From contig CABIXM010000003.1 in the NCBI GenBank assembly GCA_902362725.1, positions 175,951-239,950 of the forward strand: a DNA stretch of 64,000 bases, given 5' to 3'. Both the position numbers and the translations under genes were made by a program. The stretch is from Clostridiaceae bacterium. GTDB taxonomy: Bacteria > Bacillota > Clostridia > Lachnospirales > Lachnospiraceae. Of this stretch, positions 43,243 to 51,544 are shown piece by piece; positions within the stretch are counted from its first letter, which is position 1, and every line of letters starts with the position of its first letter. The notes below the pieces were generated by a model, which did no database searches, was not told the origin of the DNA, and saw nothing but the letters and a program-made list of their open reading frames with translations.

Positions 43243-43839
43243 ATGAAAGCAAGAAGCAAGGCTCTGCTCCTGGCTCTCTGTGCGGTATTGCTTGTGGCCG
43301 TCTCTGTGCTGGGAACCATGGCGTATCTGACCTCAAAGGCCCAAGTAATTACCAACACATTCACCGTGGGAGACATCAACATCGAGCTGACCGAGACCAA
43401 GCCTGAAAGCAGGTCGGCCAAGATCATTCCCGGCGTTGACATTGAGAAAGACCCGAAGGTGACAGTCAAGGCCAACTCCGAAGCCTGCTGGCTATTTGTA
43501 AAGGTTGAGCAGACCGGTACATTCGTCACAGACAAGGTCACTTATTCTGTCATGACCGGAACTGACGGCTGGAAGGCACTGCCTGGTGTTGACGGCGTTT
43601 ACTACCGCGAGGTCGGCGCTGTGACTACTGATACCGACTTTTATGTCCTCACAGGTAACACGGCTCACCCCAACGGTGTTGTCATCGTCAGTGATAAGTT
43701 GACCAAGGCTGAGATTGACACCATTACCGACGGAAATCAACCCAAGCTGACCTTCACGGCCTACGCTGTGCAGAAGGAAGGTATTGACACTGCCGCTGCC
43801 GCATGGGCAAAGGTCAACCCCACCTCCGGCAGTAACTAA
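43243..43839 (+). CDS. SipW-dependent TasA/camelysin-like protein 1
   Basis: 198 residues. The N-terminus is a SipW-type signal (hydrophobic stretch ending VLGTMAYLTSKA), followed by NTFTVGDINIELTET, the first strands of a TasA/camelysin beta-sandwich; VKVEQTG, TGTDGWKALPGVDGVYYREV and LTFTAYAVQKEG continue the fold. This is the shortest of the early paralogs, and its order (after sipW) resembles a major or initiating subunit. AGGAGG lies before the start. It should be secreted and assembled outside the cell. Confidence 0.82.
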   Translation: MKARSKALLLALCAVLLVAVSVLGTMAYLTSKAQVITNTFTVGDINIELTETKPESRSAKIIPGVDIEKDPKVTVKANSEACWLFVKVEQTGTFVTDKVTYSVMTGTDGWKALPGVDGVYYREVGAVTTDTDFYVLTGNTAHPNGVVIVSDKLTKAEIDTITDGNQPKLTFTAYAVQKEGIDTAAAAWAKVNPTSGSN

Positions 43840-43847
43840 GTACCTTG

Positions 43848-43863
43848 CTGCGCAGAGGCGCAG
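43848..43863 (+). repeat. Intercistronic hairpin 1 (CTGCGC/GCGCAG)
   Basis: CTGCGC (43848-43853), loop AGAG, GCGCAG (43858-43863). The same arms recur in the next two gaps of this operon. Confidence 0.6.
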
Positions 43864-43890
43864 AAATATTATAGAAAAGAGTGAAAGCAA

Positions 43891-44700
43891 ATGAAGAAGA
43901 AACTTACCGCAATTTTCCTGTGTGTCGCTCTTGTTGCCATCGCCATCGTAGGCGCATCTCTGGCGTACTTCACCGACACGAAGTCCGCAACGAATACGTT
44001 CACCGTCGGTAACGTCAAGATCGACCTGATCGAGTCCCGGTTCCACCGCGAGGGCAACGACAACTCCGGCGATACCTCCATCCCCGATCCCACCCAGACC
44101 GCAAGCGGCATGAAGTATGTCACCGACGGCCACAAGGCGTTCACCGATGACGAGATCAAGGCAGACGCCGCGAAATACTCCGAATACATTGCTGAGCGGG
44201 GCAAAAACATGGTTCCCGGCCGTAACTTTGCCAAGTGCCCCTATGTGGTCAACACCGGCGCAAATGATGCTTATGTCCGTATCCGTGTGATGATTCCCCA
44301 CGATGGCGATGTTGATAACGGCGGCATCATCAACGCTATGTTCTGCTCTACTGCCACGAGTTCCGGTGAGTTCCAGCAAGGAGCAAAGGGGGAGAACTGG
44401 CCTGTCGTTGAAATGAACGGCTACACCGGTGACAATGGCCTGAAGTACGATGTCTACACCTTCACACGCACCGAGCCTCTCAAGGCTGGCGCTATGACCG
44501 AGTGGAACGTCTGGAACTTCGTCGGCATTGGCAAGAACGTCACTAATGCGGACATCGAAAAAGCTATCGTGAATGGCGTCATCACTAAGACCAGCAATGG
44601 CGCGCTGAGCCTGAACGTTCTGGTGCAGGCCGACGCCATCCAGTCCGAGGGCTTTAAGAATGCTGCCGCAGCTTGGACTGCTTTCGCCGCACAGAAGTAA
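43891..44700 (+). CDS. SipW-dependent TasA/camelysin-like protein 2
   Basis: 269 residues. Signal region MKKKLTAIFLCVALVAIAI ends at GASLAYFTDTKSATNTFTVG, the conserved SipW-type cleavage and first strand. Then comes a TasA-like domain with MVPGRNFAKCPYVVNTGAND, VRIRVMIP, YDVYTFTRTEPLKAGAMTEW and LVQADAIQSEGF. It is a tandem paralog of protein 3: the first 49 residues are identical and the rest is about 60 percent alike by eye. A single cysteine outside the signal region in FAKCPYV is conserved between the two. Confidence 0.85.
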   Translation: MKKKLTAIFLCVALVAIAIVGASLAYFTDTKSATNTFTVGNVKIDLIESRFHREGNDNSGDTSIPDPTQTASGMKYVTDGHKAFTDDEIKADAAKYSEYIAERGKNMVPGRNFAKCPYVVNTGANDAYVRIRVMIPHDGDVDNGGIINAMFCSTATSSGEFQQGAKGENWPVVEMNGYTGDNGLKYDVYTFTRTEPLKAGAMTEWNVWNFVGIGKNVTNADIEKAIVNGVITKTSNGALSLNVLVQADAIQSEGFKNAAAAWTAFAAQK

Positions 44701-44710
44701 TTGCCTTTCG

Positions 44711-44772
44711 CGCGCCACGCGGCTTTTTTGAAAGGCTGTGTCAATGAGTTTCCCCCCTGCGCAGGGGCGCAG
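44711..44772 (+). repeat. Intercistronic region with weak terminator and hairpin 2
   Basis: CGCG/CGCG with a CCA loop (44711-44721) leads to six T (44724-44729), a weak stem that could end part of the transcripts. Further on, CTGCGC (44757-44762) and GCGCAG (44767-44772) repeat the arms of hairpin 1 with an AGGG loop. Confidence 0.5.
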
Positions 44773-44807
44773 AGAAAATATCACTACATAAAAGGAGCAA
44801 AGCAAAC

Positions 44808-45623
44808 ATGAAAAAGAAACTGACCGCAATTTTCCTGTGTGTCGCTCTTGTCGCCATCGCCATCGTAGGCGCATCTCTGGCGTACTTCACCGACACGAAG
44901 TCCGCAACGAATACCTTCACCGTGGGCAATGTCAAGATCGACCTGATCGAGTCCAAGTTCCACCGTACCGGCAGTGATAACTCCGGCGATACGTCCCTTC
45001 ACGATCCCACCACAAAGGCGGCAGGCATGGAGTTCATCCCGGACGGCTGGACTATCTTCACCGATGACGAGATCAAGAATGACGCCAAGACCTATGCGAC
45101 CGACTACCTGGCTGTGAAGGGCGAGAACATGGTTCCCGGCCGCGGCGTTGCCAAGTGCCCCTACGTCATCAACACCGGAGCGAACGACGCTTACATCCGC
45201 GTCCGTGTGATGGTCCCCTCCGCAGCCAACAATGACTTTGTTGCCGTGAAGGACGGCGGCGTGATCACCAACCAGTGGTGCACCACCGCCATAAAGAACG
45301 GTGAGTTCATCGATGGCAAGGGCGGCGGCTGGAACAATGCTCCTGCGATTGAACGGAATGTTGAAAAGGACGGTATGAAGTACGACGTTTACACCTTCAC
45401 CCGCATTGAGCCCCTGAAGGCCGGCAAGATGACCGAGTGGAACGTCTGGAACTTCATCGGCATCAACAAGGATGCTACCAGCGCTGATATCCAGAAGGCC
45501 ATCGATGCCGGCGCCATCACTGCAACGGGCGATACCGTGACCCTGAACGTTCTGGTCGAGGCCGACGCCATCCAGGCCGAGGGCTTTGCAGACGCTGCTG
45601 CGGCTTGGGCTGCATTTAAGTAA
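44808..45623 (+). CDS. SipW-dependent TasA/camelysin-like protein 3
   Basis: 271 residues, the tandem paralog of protein 2, with the same SipW-type signal and TasA-like fold (MVPGRGVAKCPYVINTGAND, YDVYTFTRIEPLKAGKMTEW, LVEADAIQAEGF). At the DNA level the first 150 bases differ from protein 2 by only a handful of substitutions, nearly all silent, while the rest has diverged. AAAGGAGC precedes the ATG. It is probably a second structural subunit. Confidence 0.85.
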   Translation: MKKKLTAIFLCVALVAIAIVGASLAYFTDTKSATNTFTVGNVKIDLIESKFHRTGSDNSGDTSLHDPTTKAAGMEFIPDGWTIFTDDEIKNDAKTYATDYLAVKGENMVPGRGVAKCPYVINTGANDAYIRVRVMVPSAANNDFVAVKDGGVITNQWCTTAIKNGEFIDGKGGGWNNAPAIERNVEKDGMKYDVYTFTRIEPLKAGKMTEWNVWNFIGINKDATSADIQKAIDAGAITATGDTVTLNVLVEADAIQAEGFADAAAAWAAFK

Positions 45624-45665
45624 TTCACTTTGGCGCGGCTTTGAAACGGCTGCGTTATTTCCCGC

Positions 45666-45733
45666 ATGGTCTGCGCCCTTTGGGGCGCAGACCATATGAG
45701 AGCACCCGGCAGGACCGGATGTTCTCATATGGT
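45666..45733 (+). promoter_or_regulatory. Two mutually exclusive hairpins between TasA-like genes 3 and 4
   Basis: Stem A: ATGGTCTGCGCCC (45666-45678) / GGGCGCAGACCAT (45683-45695), 13 bp perfect with a four-base loop, containing the CTGCGC/GCGCAG arms of hairpins 1 and 2. Stem B: ACCATATGAGA (45691-45701) / TCTCATATGGT (45723-45733), 11 bp perfect. Both need the ACCAT at 45691-45695, so they compete. No T-tract follows. They could set the level of downstream genes. Confidence 0.6.
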
Positions 45734-45806
45734 CTGATAAAGCCATACGGCTTCGTTTTTGATCCGAGAGCGGATCTTTCGAATATAATTTGAGAGGAGC
45801 AGGACA

Positions 45807-46358
45807 ATGAAGCGAAAATTGTTGATTCTGTCGGTGCTGGCCATCTGCCTTGCCACGCTCGCCGCCGGAACCATTGCGTACTTTAACTCTGAGGGAAAGG
45901 CGCATAACGTCATCACCACCGGCGGCGTGGAAATTGCCGTGCAGGAATGGGCGGACGAGGCGAAAACCACGCCCTTTGAAGATCTGACCGGTGTGATGCC
46001 CAATACCACCGTCACCAAAATCGCAGAGATCAAAAACACCGGCGCATCCGATGCGTGGGTGCGGGTAAAGGTGGAAAAGAACATCAAGCTTCAGGGTGAG
46101 GGTACGCCGGATACGTCTCTGGTGGAGCTGACGCGCAGCGCCAGCCACTGGACGGAAAAGGACGGCTACTATTATTATACTAAGCCTCTGAAGCCTGGAG
46201 AAGTCACTGCGCCGATTTTCACCGCTGTGACCTTCAATGCCAATATGGGCAACGAGTACCAGAACGCGACGGCGACGGTGGATGTTTTCGCACAGGCTGT
46301 ACAGACCGCCAACAACGGTGCGACCGTCATGGACGCGCAGGGTTGGCCGAGAGCGTAA
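45807..46358 (+). CDS. SipW-dependent TasA/camelysin-like protein 4
   Basis: 183 residues. The signal ends CLATLAAGTIAYFNSEG, followed by HNVITTGGVEIAVQEW, IKNTGASDAWVRVKVEKNI and YYYTKPLKPGEVTAPIFTAV, a compact TasA/camelysin domain. NTGASDAWVRVKV is the conserved central strand also seen in proteins 2, 3 and 5. It comes after the competing hairpins and 16 bases before the giant surface protein, so the latter pair may be translated together. AGAGGAG precedes the start. Confidence 0.82.
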   Translation: MKRKLLILSVLAICLATLAAGTIAYFNSEGKAHNVITTGGVEIAVQEWADEAKTTPFEDLTGVMPNTTVTKIAEIKNTGASDAWVRVKVEKNIKLQGEGTPDTSLVELTRSASHWTEKDGYYYYTKPLKPGEVTAPIFTAVTFNANMGNEYQNATATVDVFAQAVQTANNGATVMDAQGWPRA

Positions 46359-46373
46359 GGAGGACGAGAGCAT

Positions 46374-49300
46374 ATGAGAAGCAAAAAAGTTATCGCGCTG
46401 CTGATCAGTCTTACGCTGCTCGTCAGCATCGCGATTCCCGGCACGCTGGCGCTTTCTACCGATCAGACCTCCAGCAACGGCACGATTGAGGTTCCCACCG
46501 AGACCACGACTCCCGCACCGGAAGCGCAGCAGGAGCAGAAAGACCAGAACGAGCAGAAAGACCAGAAAGACCAGAACGAGCAGGAAAACAACTGCACCTG
46601 CGGCAGCACCGACGGCACGGTACCGGAAACAACGGTACCGGAGACCGGGACCGCAGCATCCGAACAGCCGGAGGCGCCCATGGAGCAGAAGCCGGTTTCC
46701 ACGGATGAGAGATACACCGTTTCCTTTGACCTGGGCGGCGGAATTCTGACGGCCCGAGGAGTGGACCGCAGCGTCACTGCGGCTCCGGGGGAGACCATTA
46801 CCCTGCCGGGGGCACCGGAAAAGGAAGATCGGACCTTTACGGGGTGGTTGTCTGCCAAGAGCGGGGAAACCTATCAGGCGGAAGCCGCCTATGAAGTCAC
46901 GGATGACGATACCCTGACGGCCCAGTGGAATATGCTCCAGGTGCTGGGGGTAAACACGGAGCCGGAGAACAGCAACACCCTGAGCGGGATGGACTGTGTG
47001 GTGGAGGCCGTTTCCGAGACGGAGCAGGAAAGCGTGGAATCCGCCGTGAATACGGCCCTAGGCGGCGACGCCGTGGGGACCCTGAACGTGCTGGCGGCGG
47101 ATATCAGCTTCCTGGATGAAAGCGGCAGGTCGTTGGAGCCCGCAGAGGGCGAGACCGTCCCCGTGACGCTGACGGTGCCCGAGGGTCAAATCGACGAGGA
47201 CGCTGCATTCCTGGTGGTCTACCATATGGTAGAGCGGGAGGACGGCAGCTATTATGCCGAGCCGGTGCAGTATGCACCCCGTGGGAAGGGAGACCAGAAG
47301 ATCCGCTTCGGGACCACGGCCTTTTCCATCTATGCGGTGGCGGCCGTCGGCAAGAAGGCGGGAGACGCGGGCTCCTTCGAGATTCGGACCGACGGGACCG
47401 AAACGGTCTATTACGAGATCGAGGAAGAACAGAGCAAGGTGTTCTTTTTCCAGGACGACAATGCGGCAGATTACACGTATCATCGGTACACCTGGACCGT
47501 GAAGGATAATAACGATACCGTTCGGGCTTATTCGACATCCATCTATTTCCAGAACGAGGGTTCCACATCGGACAAAAAAAATAGCTATCAGTATCCCTGG
47601 CTGTCCCTGGACGCTCTGCGGCCGGGCGTGGTGACGCTGGCGGTGGACTACTACTGCTACAACGGCAGCGACTGGTGGTATCCCAGCGGGACTGTGGCTT
47701 CCGGCACGGTAGAGATCAAGCTGGCCGTTACGGCGAAGGAAAACGGCCTGGCCATTGAGAACCATATCCCGGAAAACGGCACGCTAAAGCCGGTTTGGCG
47801 GGATGCTGCGTCCAATGTTGCGCCGGATCGCTATGTGTGGACCAAGGAATTTTACCATACCTATAACCAGGGCGACGATTCATCCGAAGGCCACCGGGGC
47901 AAGGGCATCATTGACGACGACGCGGTGCTGGAGGACGGCAGCATCAACGTGGCCATTGACGCCGGCGGCATCGCCCAGGAACAGGATTCCGCAGGAAACG
48001 ACATCCTGTGCATGAAGATCTATACCTGCACGGCGTATGACAAGGACGGAAACGTGTTGGGCACCGCTACTCACCGGGTGGAATACGGCGAGGACGTGCT
48101 GAACGGCAGCTTTGAATATCCGAAGATCCCCTCGGGATCCAGCTATGCCTTTGCCAACGGAACCAGGCAGCTGTTCTGGCGGTCTACGGCCCCGGGCAGC
48201 GGCGCCTATCTGGGAATGGACGTGGAGCTGGGCAACGACACGAGCGGAAATCCCTATCTGAACGGAGGCAAGGCCAACGACGGCACCCAGTTCGCGGAGT
48301 TGAACGCAGAGAAGGTGGGCACCCTGTACCAGGACGTGCTGACGGCCCCCGGGGCTACGCTGTCCTGGTCCTTCGGACACCGGAGCCGCAAGAACACCAC
48401 TACTAACGTGATGTATCTGGTCATTGCCTCCACCAAGGACGCCCAGAACGTGACCAATCAGGCCCAGATCAACGCCTTGATCAAAAACTTTCAGGCCGAC
48501 GGGGTCAGCGTGAGCTATAACGGCGGAACCTACACCATGTGGAAATTCGAGGGCAACCCCGATTACTGGCAGGAGCACTCCGGCAGCTATACGGTGCCGG
48601 ACGGTCAGTATGCCACCCGGTTCTTCTTTGCCTCCGCCAGCGGCAGCACCACCGGCAATCTGATCGACGGGATCCACTTCAACGAGGTCCAGCAGTATTT
48701 CATTGAGTATTATCTCAACGGCGAATTGCAGGAGAGTCTGACCCAGGCCTCCCATGCGGATCTGGATAGCATCATTACGCCGGCCCACAGCGAAGACAAG
48801 GCCCTGGAGAATGCGGTCCTGACAAGCTCCACCATCAACGACGTGAATTACGGGGGCGTGACCCTGAGCATCAAGGCCAGAAAGACCGTGGACGCCAAAT
48901 ATGAGGGATGCCGAAACGTGCTGCGGCTGTACTACACCACCGGCACGGCGTCCGTGCGGAAGATTGTAGAGATCGAAGGCTGGGACGACCTGAGCGATGA
49001 GGAAAAGGCCATGATTTGGGGGCCCGGCGGATACACCGCCAGCTTCCAGCTCTATGACGGTGATCAGGTGGTGGCCACGGCCTCCATGACCATCGACCTG
49101 GACGAATACGCCCAGAAGACCGCCGTGGCTGTGTTTAAGGACGCAGAGCATCCCACCAAGAATTTCGCTCCGAAGAAGAACCACAGCTATCGGGTGGTGG
49201 AGGGGGACTCCGACACCGCCAATGGAGCCGCTCAAGTGTATGTGCAGGAGACCACCTACGATCCCGTAGCGGGGGACGGAACCGGCGGCAACATGAAAAC

Positions 49301-49682
49301 GGACGGGTCCGGTACCGGATCCTGTACGGTGAAAAACAGCTACCGTATGGTGCTGACGACCCTGACCATCCGGAAGGAGGGCTGGGAGACCATCGACGAG
49401 AACCAGAGCTTCCTCTTTGACGTCACCGGCCCGGACGGATACTCCAAGCGCGTTGTGATCAACGGCAACGGCTCCGTGACCATCAAGGGGCTGAAGATCG
49501 GCAGCACCTACACCGTCACGGAAGTAACCGGCTGGAGCTGGCGGTACACGCCGAACAGTGAACCAAAGTTAATCACCTTGAAGGCCACTGGGGAAAACAG
49601 CGTCAAATTCGCAAATACCCGCAGCAGCACAAAGTGGCTGGACGGCAATGCGTACTGCAAGAATGAATTTAAGAACAAATGA
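46374..49682 (+). CDS. Large secreted surface protein with SipW-like signal, InlB_B-type repeat and SpaA-like end
   Basis: 1102 residues. The signal (LISLTLLVSIAIPGTLALST) resembles the SipW-processed type. A Gln/Lys/Asp/Glu low-complexity linker (about 40-65) is followed by a YTVSFDLGGG...FTGWLS module (about 106-180) of the Listeria-Bacteroides kind. The central 700 residues are rich in aromatic and Asn/Gly strands without a recognised family, and the end (from LTTLTIRKEGWETIDENQSF) is a prealbumin-like SpaA/DUF5979-type fold. There is no LPxTG motif or hydrophobic tail, so wall attachment must be indirect. Its stop overlaps an ATG at 49679. Confidence 0.8.
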   Translation: MRSKKVIALLISLTLLVSIAIPGTLALSTDQTSSNGTIEVPTETTTPAPEAQQEQKDQNEQKDQKDQNEQENNCTCGSTDGTVPETTVPETGTAASEQPEAPMEQKPVSTDERYTVSFDLGGGILTARGVDRSVTAAPGETITLPGAPEKEDRTFTGWLSAKSGETYQAEAAYEVTDDDTLTAQWNMLQVLGVNTEPENSNTLSGMDCVVEAVSETEQESVESAVNTALGGDAVGTLNVLAADISFLDESGRSLEPAEGETVPVTLTVPEGQIDEDAAFLVVYHMVEREDGSYYAEPVQYAPRGKGDQKIRFGTTAFSIYAVAAVGKKAGDAGSFEIRTDGTETVYYEIEEEQSKVFFFQDDNAADYTYHRYTWTVKDNNDTVRAYSTSIYFQNEGSTSDKKNSYQYPWLSLDALRPGVVTLAVDYYCYNGSDWWYPSGTVASGTVEIKLAVTAKENGLAIENHIPENGTLKPVWRDAASNVAPDRYVWTKEFYHTYNQGDDSSEGHRGKGIIDDDAVLEDGSINVAIDAGGIAQEQDSAGNDILCMKIYTCTAYDKDGNVLGTATHRVEYGEDVLNGSFEYPKIPSGSSYAFANGTRQLFWRSTAPGSGAYLGMDVELGNDTSGNPYLNGGKANDGTQFAELNAEKVGTLYQDVLTAPGATLSWSFGHRSRKNTTTNVMYLVIASTKDAQNVTNQAQINALIKNFQADGVSVSYNGGTYTMWKFEGNPDYWQEHSGSYTVPDGQYATRFFFASASGSTTGNLIDGIHFNEVQQYFIEYYLNGELQESLTQASHADLDSIITPAHSEDKALENAVLTSSTINDVNYGGVTLSIKARKTVDAKYEGCRNVLRLYYTTGTASVRKIVEIEGWDDLSDEEKAMIWGPGGYTASFQLYDGDQVVATASMTIDLDEYAQKTAVAVFKDAEHPTKNFAPKKNHSYRVVEGDSDTANGAAQVYVQETTYDPVAGDGTGGNMKTDGSGTGSCTVKNSYRMVLTTLTIRKEGWETIDENQSFLFDVTGPDGYSKRVVINGNGSVTIKGLKIGSTYTVTEVTGWSWRYTPNSEPKLITLKATGENSVKFANTRSSTKWLDGNAYCKNEFKNK

Positions 49683-49699
49683 GAAAGGAGGCGGCAAAT

Positions 49700-50290
49700 A
49701 TGTATCAGAGAGAACATTTTCATGACAAACGTAAACCAAACATTCGTCTGAACAGGACGGCGGTTCTGATTATGGCCGTCCTCCTGCTCCTCGGCGCGGC
49801 GGTTGGCTCTACCGTCGCGTTCCTGATCGACAAAACCGCGCCTGTGGAAAACTCCTTCGAGTATGCCAAGGTTTCCTGCGAAGTGACGGAGAATTTCGCG
49901 AATAACGAGAAGGACAACGTACGGGTCAAGAATATCGGCACCACTGACGCCTACATTCGGGCGACCTATGTTGTAAACTGGGTCGATGCGCAGGGAAATA
50001 TTGCCTCCTCCGATCCGGCGGGATATAAATATACCCTGACGGCAAACCTTAACAACAGCTGGACAAAGGGTTCGGACGGATATTTCTACTATACATCGCC
50101 CATCGCCCCCGGCGATTCAACGCAGGGCAGTCTGCTAACCTGTACGGTCACATACCCGGATAATCCGGAGTACACCCTTTCTGTCGAGGTTCTGGCGGAA
50201 GCCATCCAGAGCACCCCGGATAATGCCGTGCAAGAGGCGTGGGGCGTGAGCATTTCACAGGGCAGCGTGACTGCCTATTCCGGCAATTAA
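49700..50290 (+). CDS. SipW-dependent TasA/camelysin-like protein 5
   Basis: 196 residues with a longer N-terminal cytoplasmic stretch (1-20) before the hydrophobic part (AVLIMAVLLLLGAAVGSTVA) and FLIDKTAPVENSFEYAKVSC. The domain includes VKNIGTTDAYIRATYVVNW, YFYYTSPIAPGDSTQGSLL and VEVLAEAIQSTPDN. AGGAGGC lies 8 bases before the ATG at 49700, which is preferred over 49679. It sits between the giant protein and the sortase substrate and might be the adaptor between fibre and anchor. Confidence 0.82.
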   Translation: MYQREHFHDKRKPNIRLNRTAVLIMAVLLLLGAAVGSTVAFLIDKTAPVENSFEYAKVSCEVTENFANNEKDNVRVKNIGTTDAYIRATYVVNWVDAQGNIASSDPAGYKYTLTANLNNSWTKGSDGYFYYTSPIAPGDSTQGSLLTCTVTYPDNPEYTLSVEVLAEAIQSTPDNAVQEAWGVSISQGSVTAYSGN

Positions 50291-50302
50291 GGGGGTGGCA
50301 AT

Positions 50303-51544
50303 ATGAAAAAGTCATGTAGAGCGATATGCTCGCTGGTTCTGATGCTGCTCGTAGTGATGAGTATGTCAGTAACGGCCTTTGCAGCGGCTCCTTCCATCAC
50401 GTTTGAAGGGTTCTCAAAAGGTTTTGACTTCCAGCCCGGCAGCGAGTACACGCAGACCGATCTGTTCGGCAGCTTTAAGAACGTCATGCCCGGCGATACC
50501 GTGACGGAGACCATCACCTTCACCAATTCCGCTGCCGACTGCGATTTCGTGAATCTCTACATGAGAGCCGAAGCCCATGACGAGACGGCAAATCCTCTGA
50601 GCCCCAAGGTTGCAGAGAAAGAAACCGCCGCCACCATGACGGAGTTCCTGTCCAAGCTCTCTATGAAGGTCTGGAACGGCACAGAGCTGATCTATGACGC
50701 TTCTCCCGACCAATTGGACGGCCTGAAAACCAACAAATTCCTCGGCACCTTCCGCACCGGCGAGACGGCAACACTGAAAGTTGAACTTGCCGTGCCGATT
50801 GAGCTGGACAATAAGTTTGCAAACCGCGTGGGCGAAGTAGACTGGATTTTCCATGTGGAGGCGTACAACGAAAGCCAGCTATCTGTCCGCAAGGTCTGGT
50901 CTGACGGCAACGCAAACCACACCGGTGAAAGTATCACAGTCAACCTGCTCAAGGATGGCAGGGTGGAGCGCTCTCAGGTGCTGAACGCCGAAAACGGCTG
51001 GGCTTACACCTTTGACCGGCTTCTGGAAGGACATACATGGACTGTCGAGGAGACTAACGTTCCTGCCAACTACACTGTCAGCTACAGCACGGTTGGTACA
51101 ATGACCACCATCACCAACACCCGGAATTATACGCCGCCTACGCCACCAACACCGCCCACACCTCCGACCTCTCCGCTGGATATCACCGTGTATAAGGTGT
51201 GGAGCAGCGACGACGGGAAAGAGCGCCCGGATTCCGTGACCGTGACGCTTTATAACGGTGAAACGGCCTATGATACCGTTCGCCTCGGCGCATGGAATAA
51301 CTGGAGCTATTCATGGAAAGACATGAACGCCTACGGCAACTGGCAGGTCATTGAAACCAACATTCCCAAGGGCTATGTTCCCTCCTACCACGTCAGCGAA
51401 GGCGTTGTGACCATCACCAACACCCGCAGCCTGATCCAGACCGGTCAGCTCAACTGGCCCATCTGGGTGCTTGGCGGCGCGGGACTTGTCCTTGTTGCTC
51501 TCGGCGGGGCGATGTTGGTGAAAAAAAAGAAGCATAATGCCTAA
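50303..51544 (+). CDS. Sortase-anchored protein: TasA-like domain, two Cna-B domains, IQTG sorting signal
   Basis: 413 residues. An ordinary Sec signal ends VTAFAAA. Residues about 30-190 (GDTVTETITFTNSA, TLKVELAVPIELDN, VDWIFHVEAY) look like a TasA-type beta-sandwich. Two Cna-B domains follow (from ESQLSVRKVWSDGNANHTG and PLDITVYKVWSSDDG), split by a Pro-Thr linker (TPPTPPTPPTPPTSP). The sorting signal is IQTG (residues 378-381), a hydrophobic helix and KKKK tail. It overlaps the sortase gene by 8 bases, making it the likely client. I infer that it is the wall anchor of the fibre. Confidence 0.82.
   Translation: MKKSCRAICSLVLMLLVVMSMSVTAFAAAPSITFEGFSKGFDFQPGSEYTQTDLFGSFKNVMPGDTVTETITFTNSAADCDFVNLYMRAEAHDETANPLSPKVAEKETAATMTEFLSKLSMKVWNGTELIYDASPDQLDGLKTNKFLGTFRTGETATLKVELAVPIELDNKFANRVGEVDWIFHVEAYNESQLSVRKVWSDGNANHTGESITVNLLKDGRVERSQVLNAENGWAYTFDRLLEGHTWTVEETNVPANYTVSYSTVGTMTTITNTRNYTPPTPPTPPTPPTSPLDITVYKVWSSDDGKERPDSVTVTLYNGETAYDTVRLGAWNNWSYSWKDMNAYGNWQVIETNIPKGYVPSYHVSEGVVTITNTRSLIQTGQLNWPIWVLGGAGLVLVALGGAMLVKKKKHNA

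Noticed and set aside
43492..44874. A 460-codon minus-strand open frame spanning two TasA-like genes and the gap
   Set aside because: It covers intercistronic hairpins and both real genes; no domain was seen.
44784..46373. A 529-codon open frame on the minus strand opposite the TasA-like genes
   Set aside because: It is the complement of genes with clear signal peptides, ribosome sites and paralogy; its protein has no recognisable domain and the frame is open because of codon bias.
47880..49235. A 451-codon minus-strand open frame inside the 1102-residue gene
   Set aside because: Same reason: a shadow frame in a GC-rich gene, with no family resemblance.
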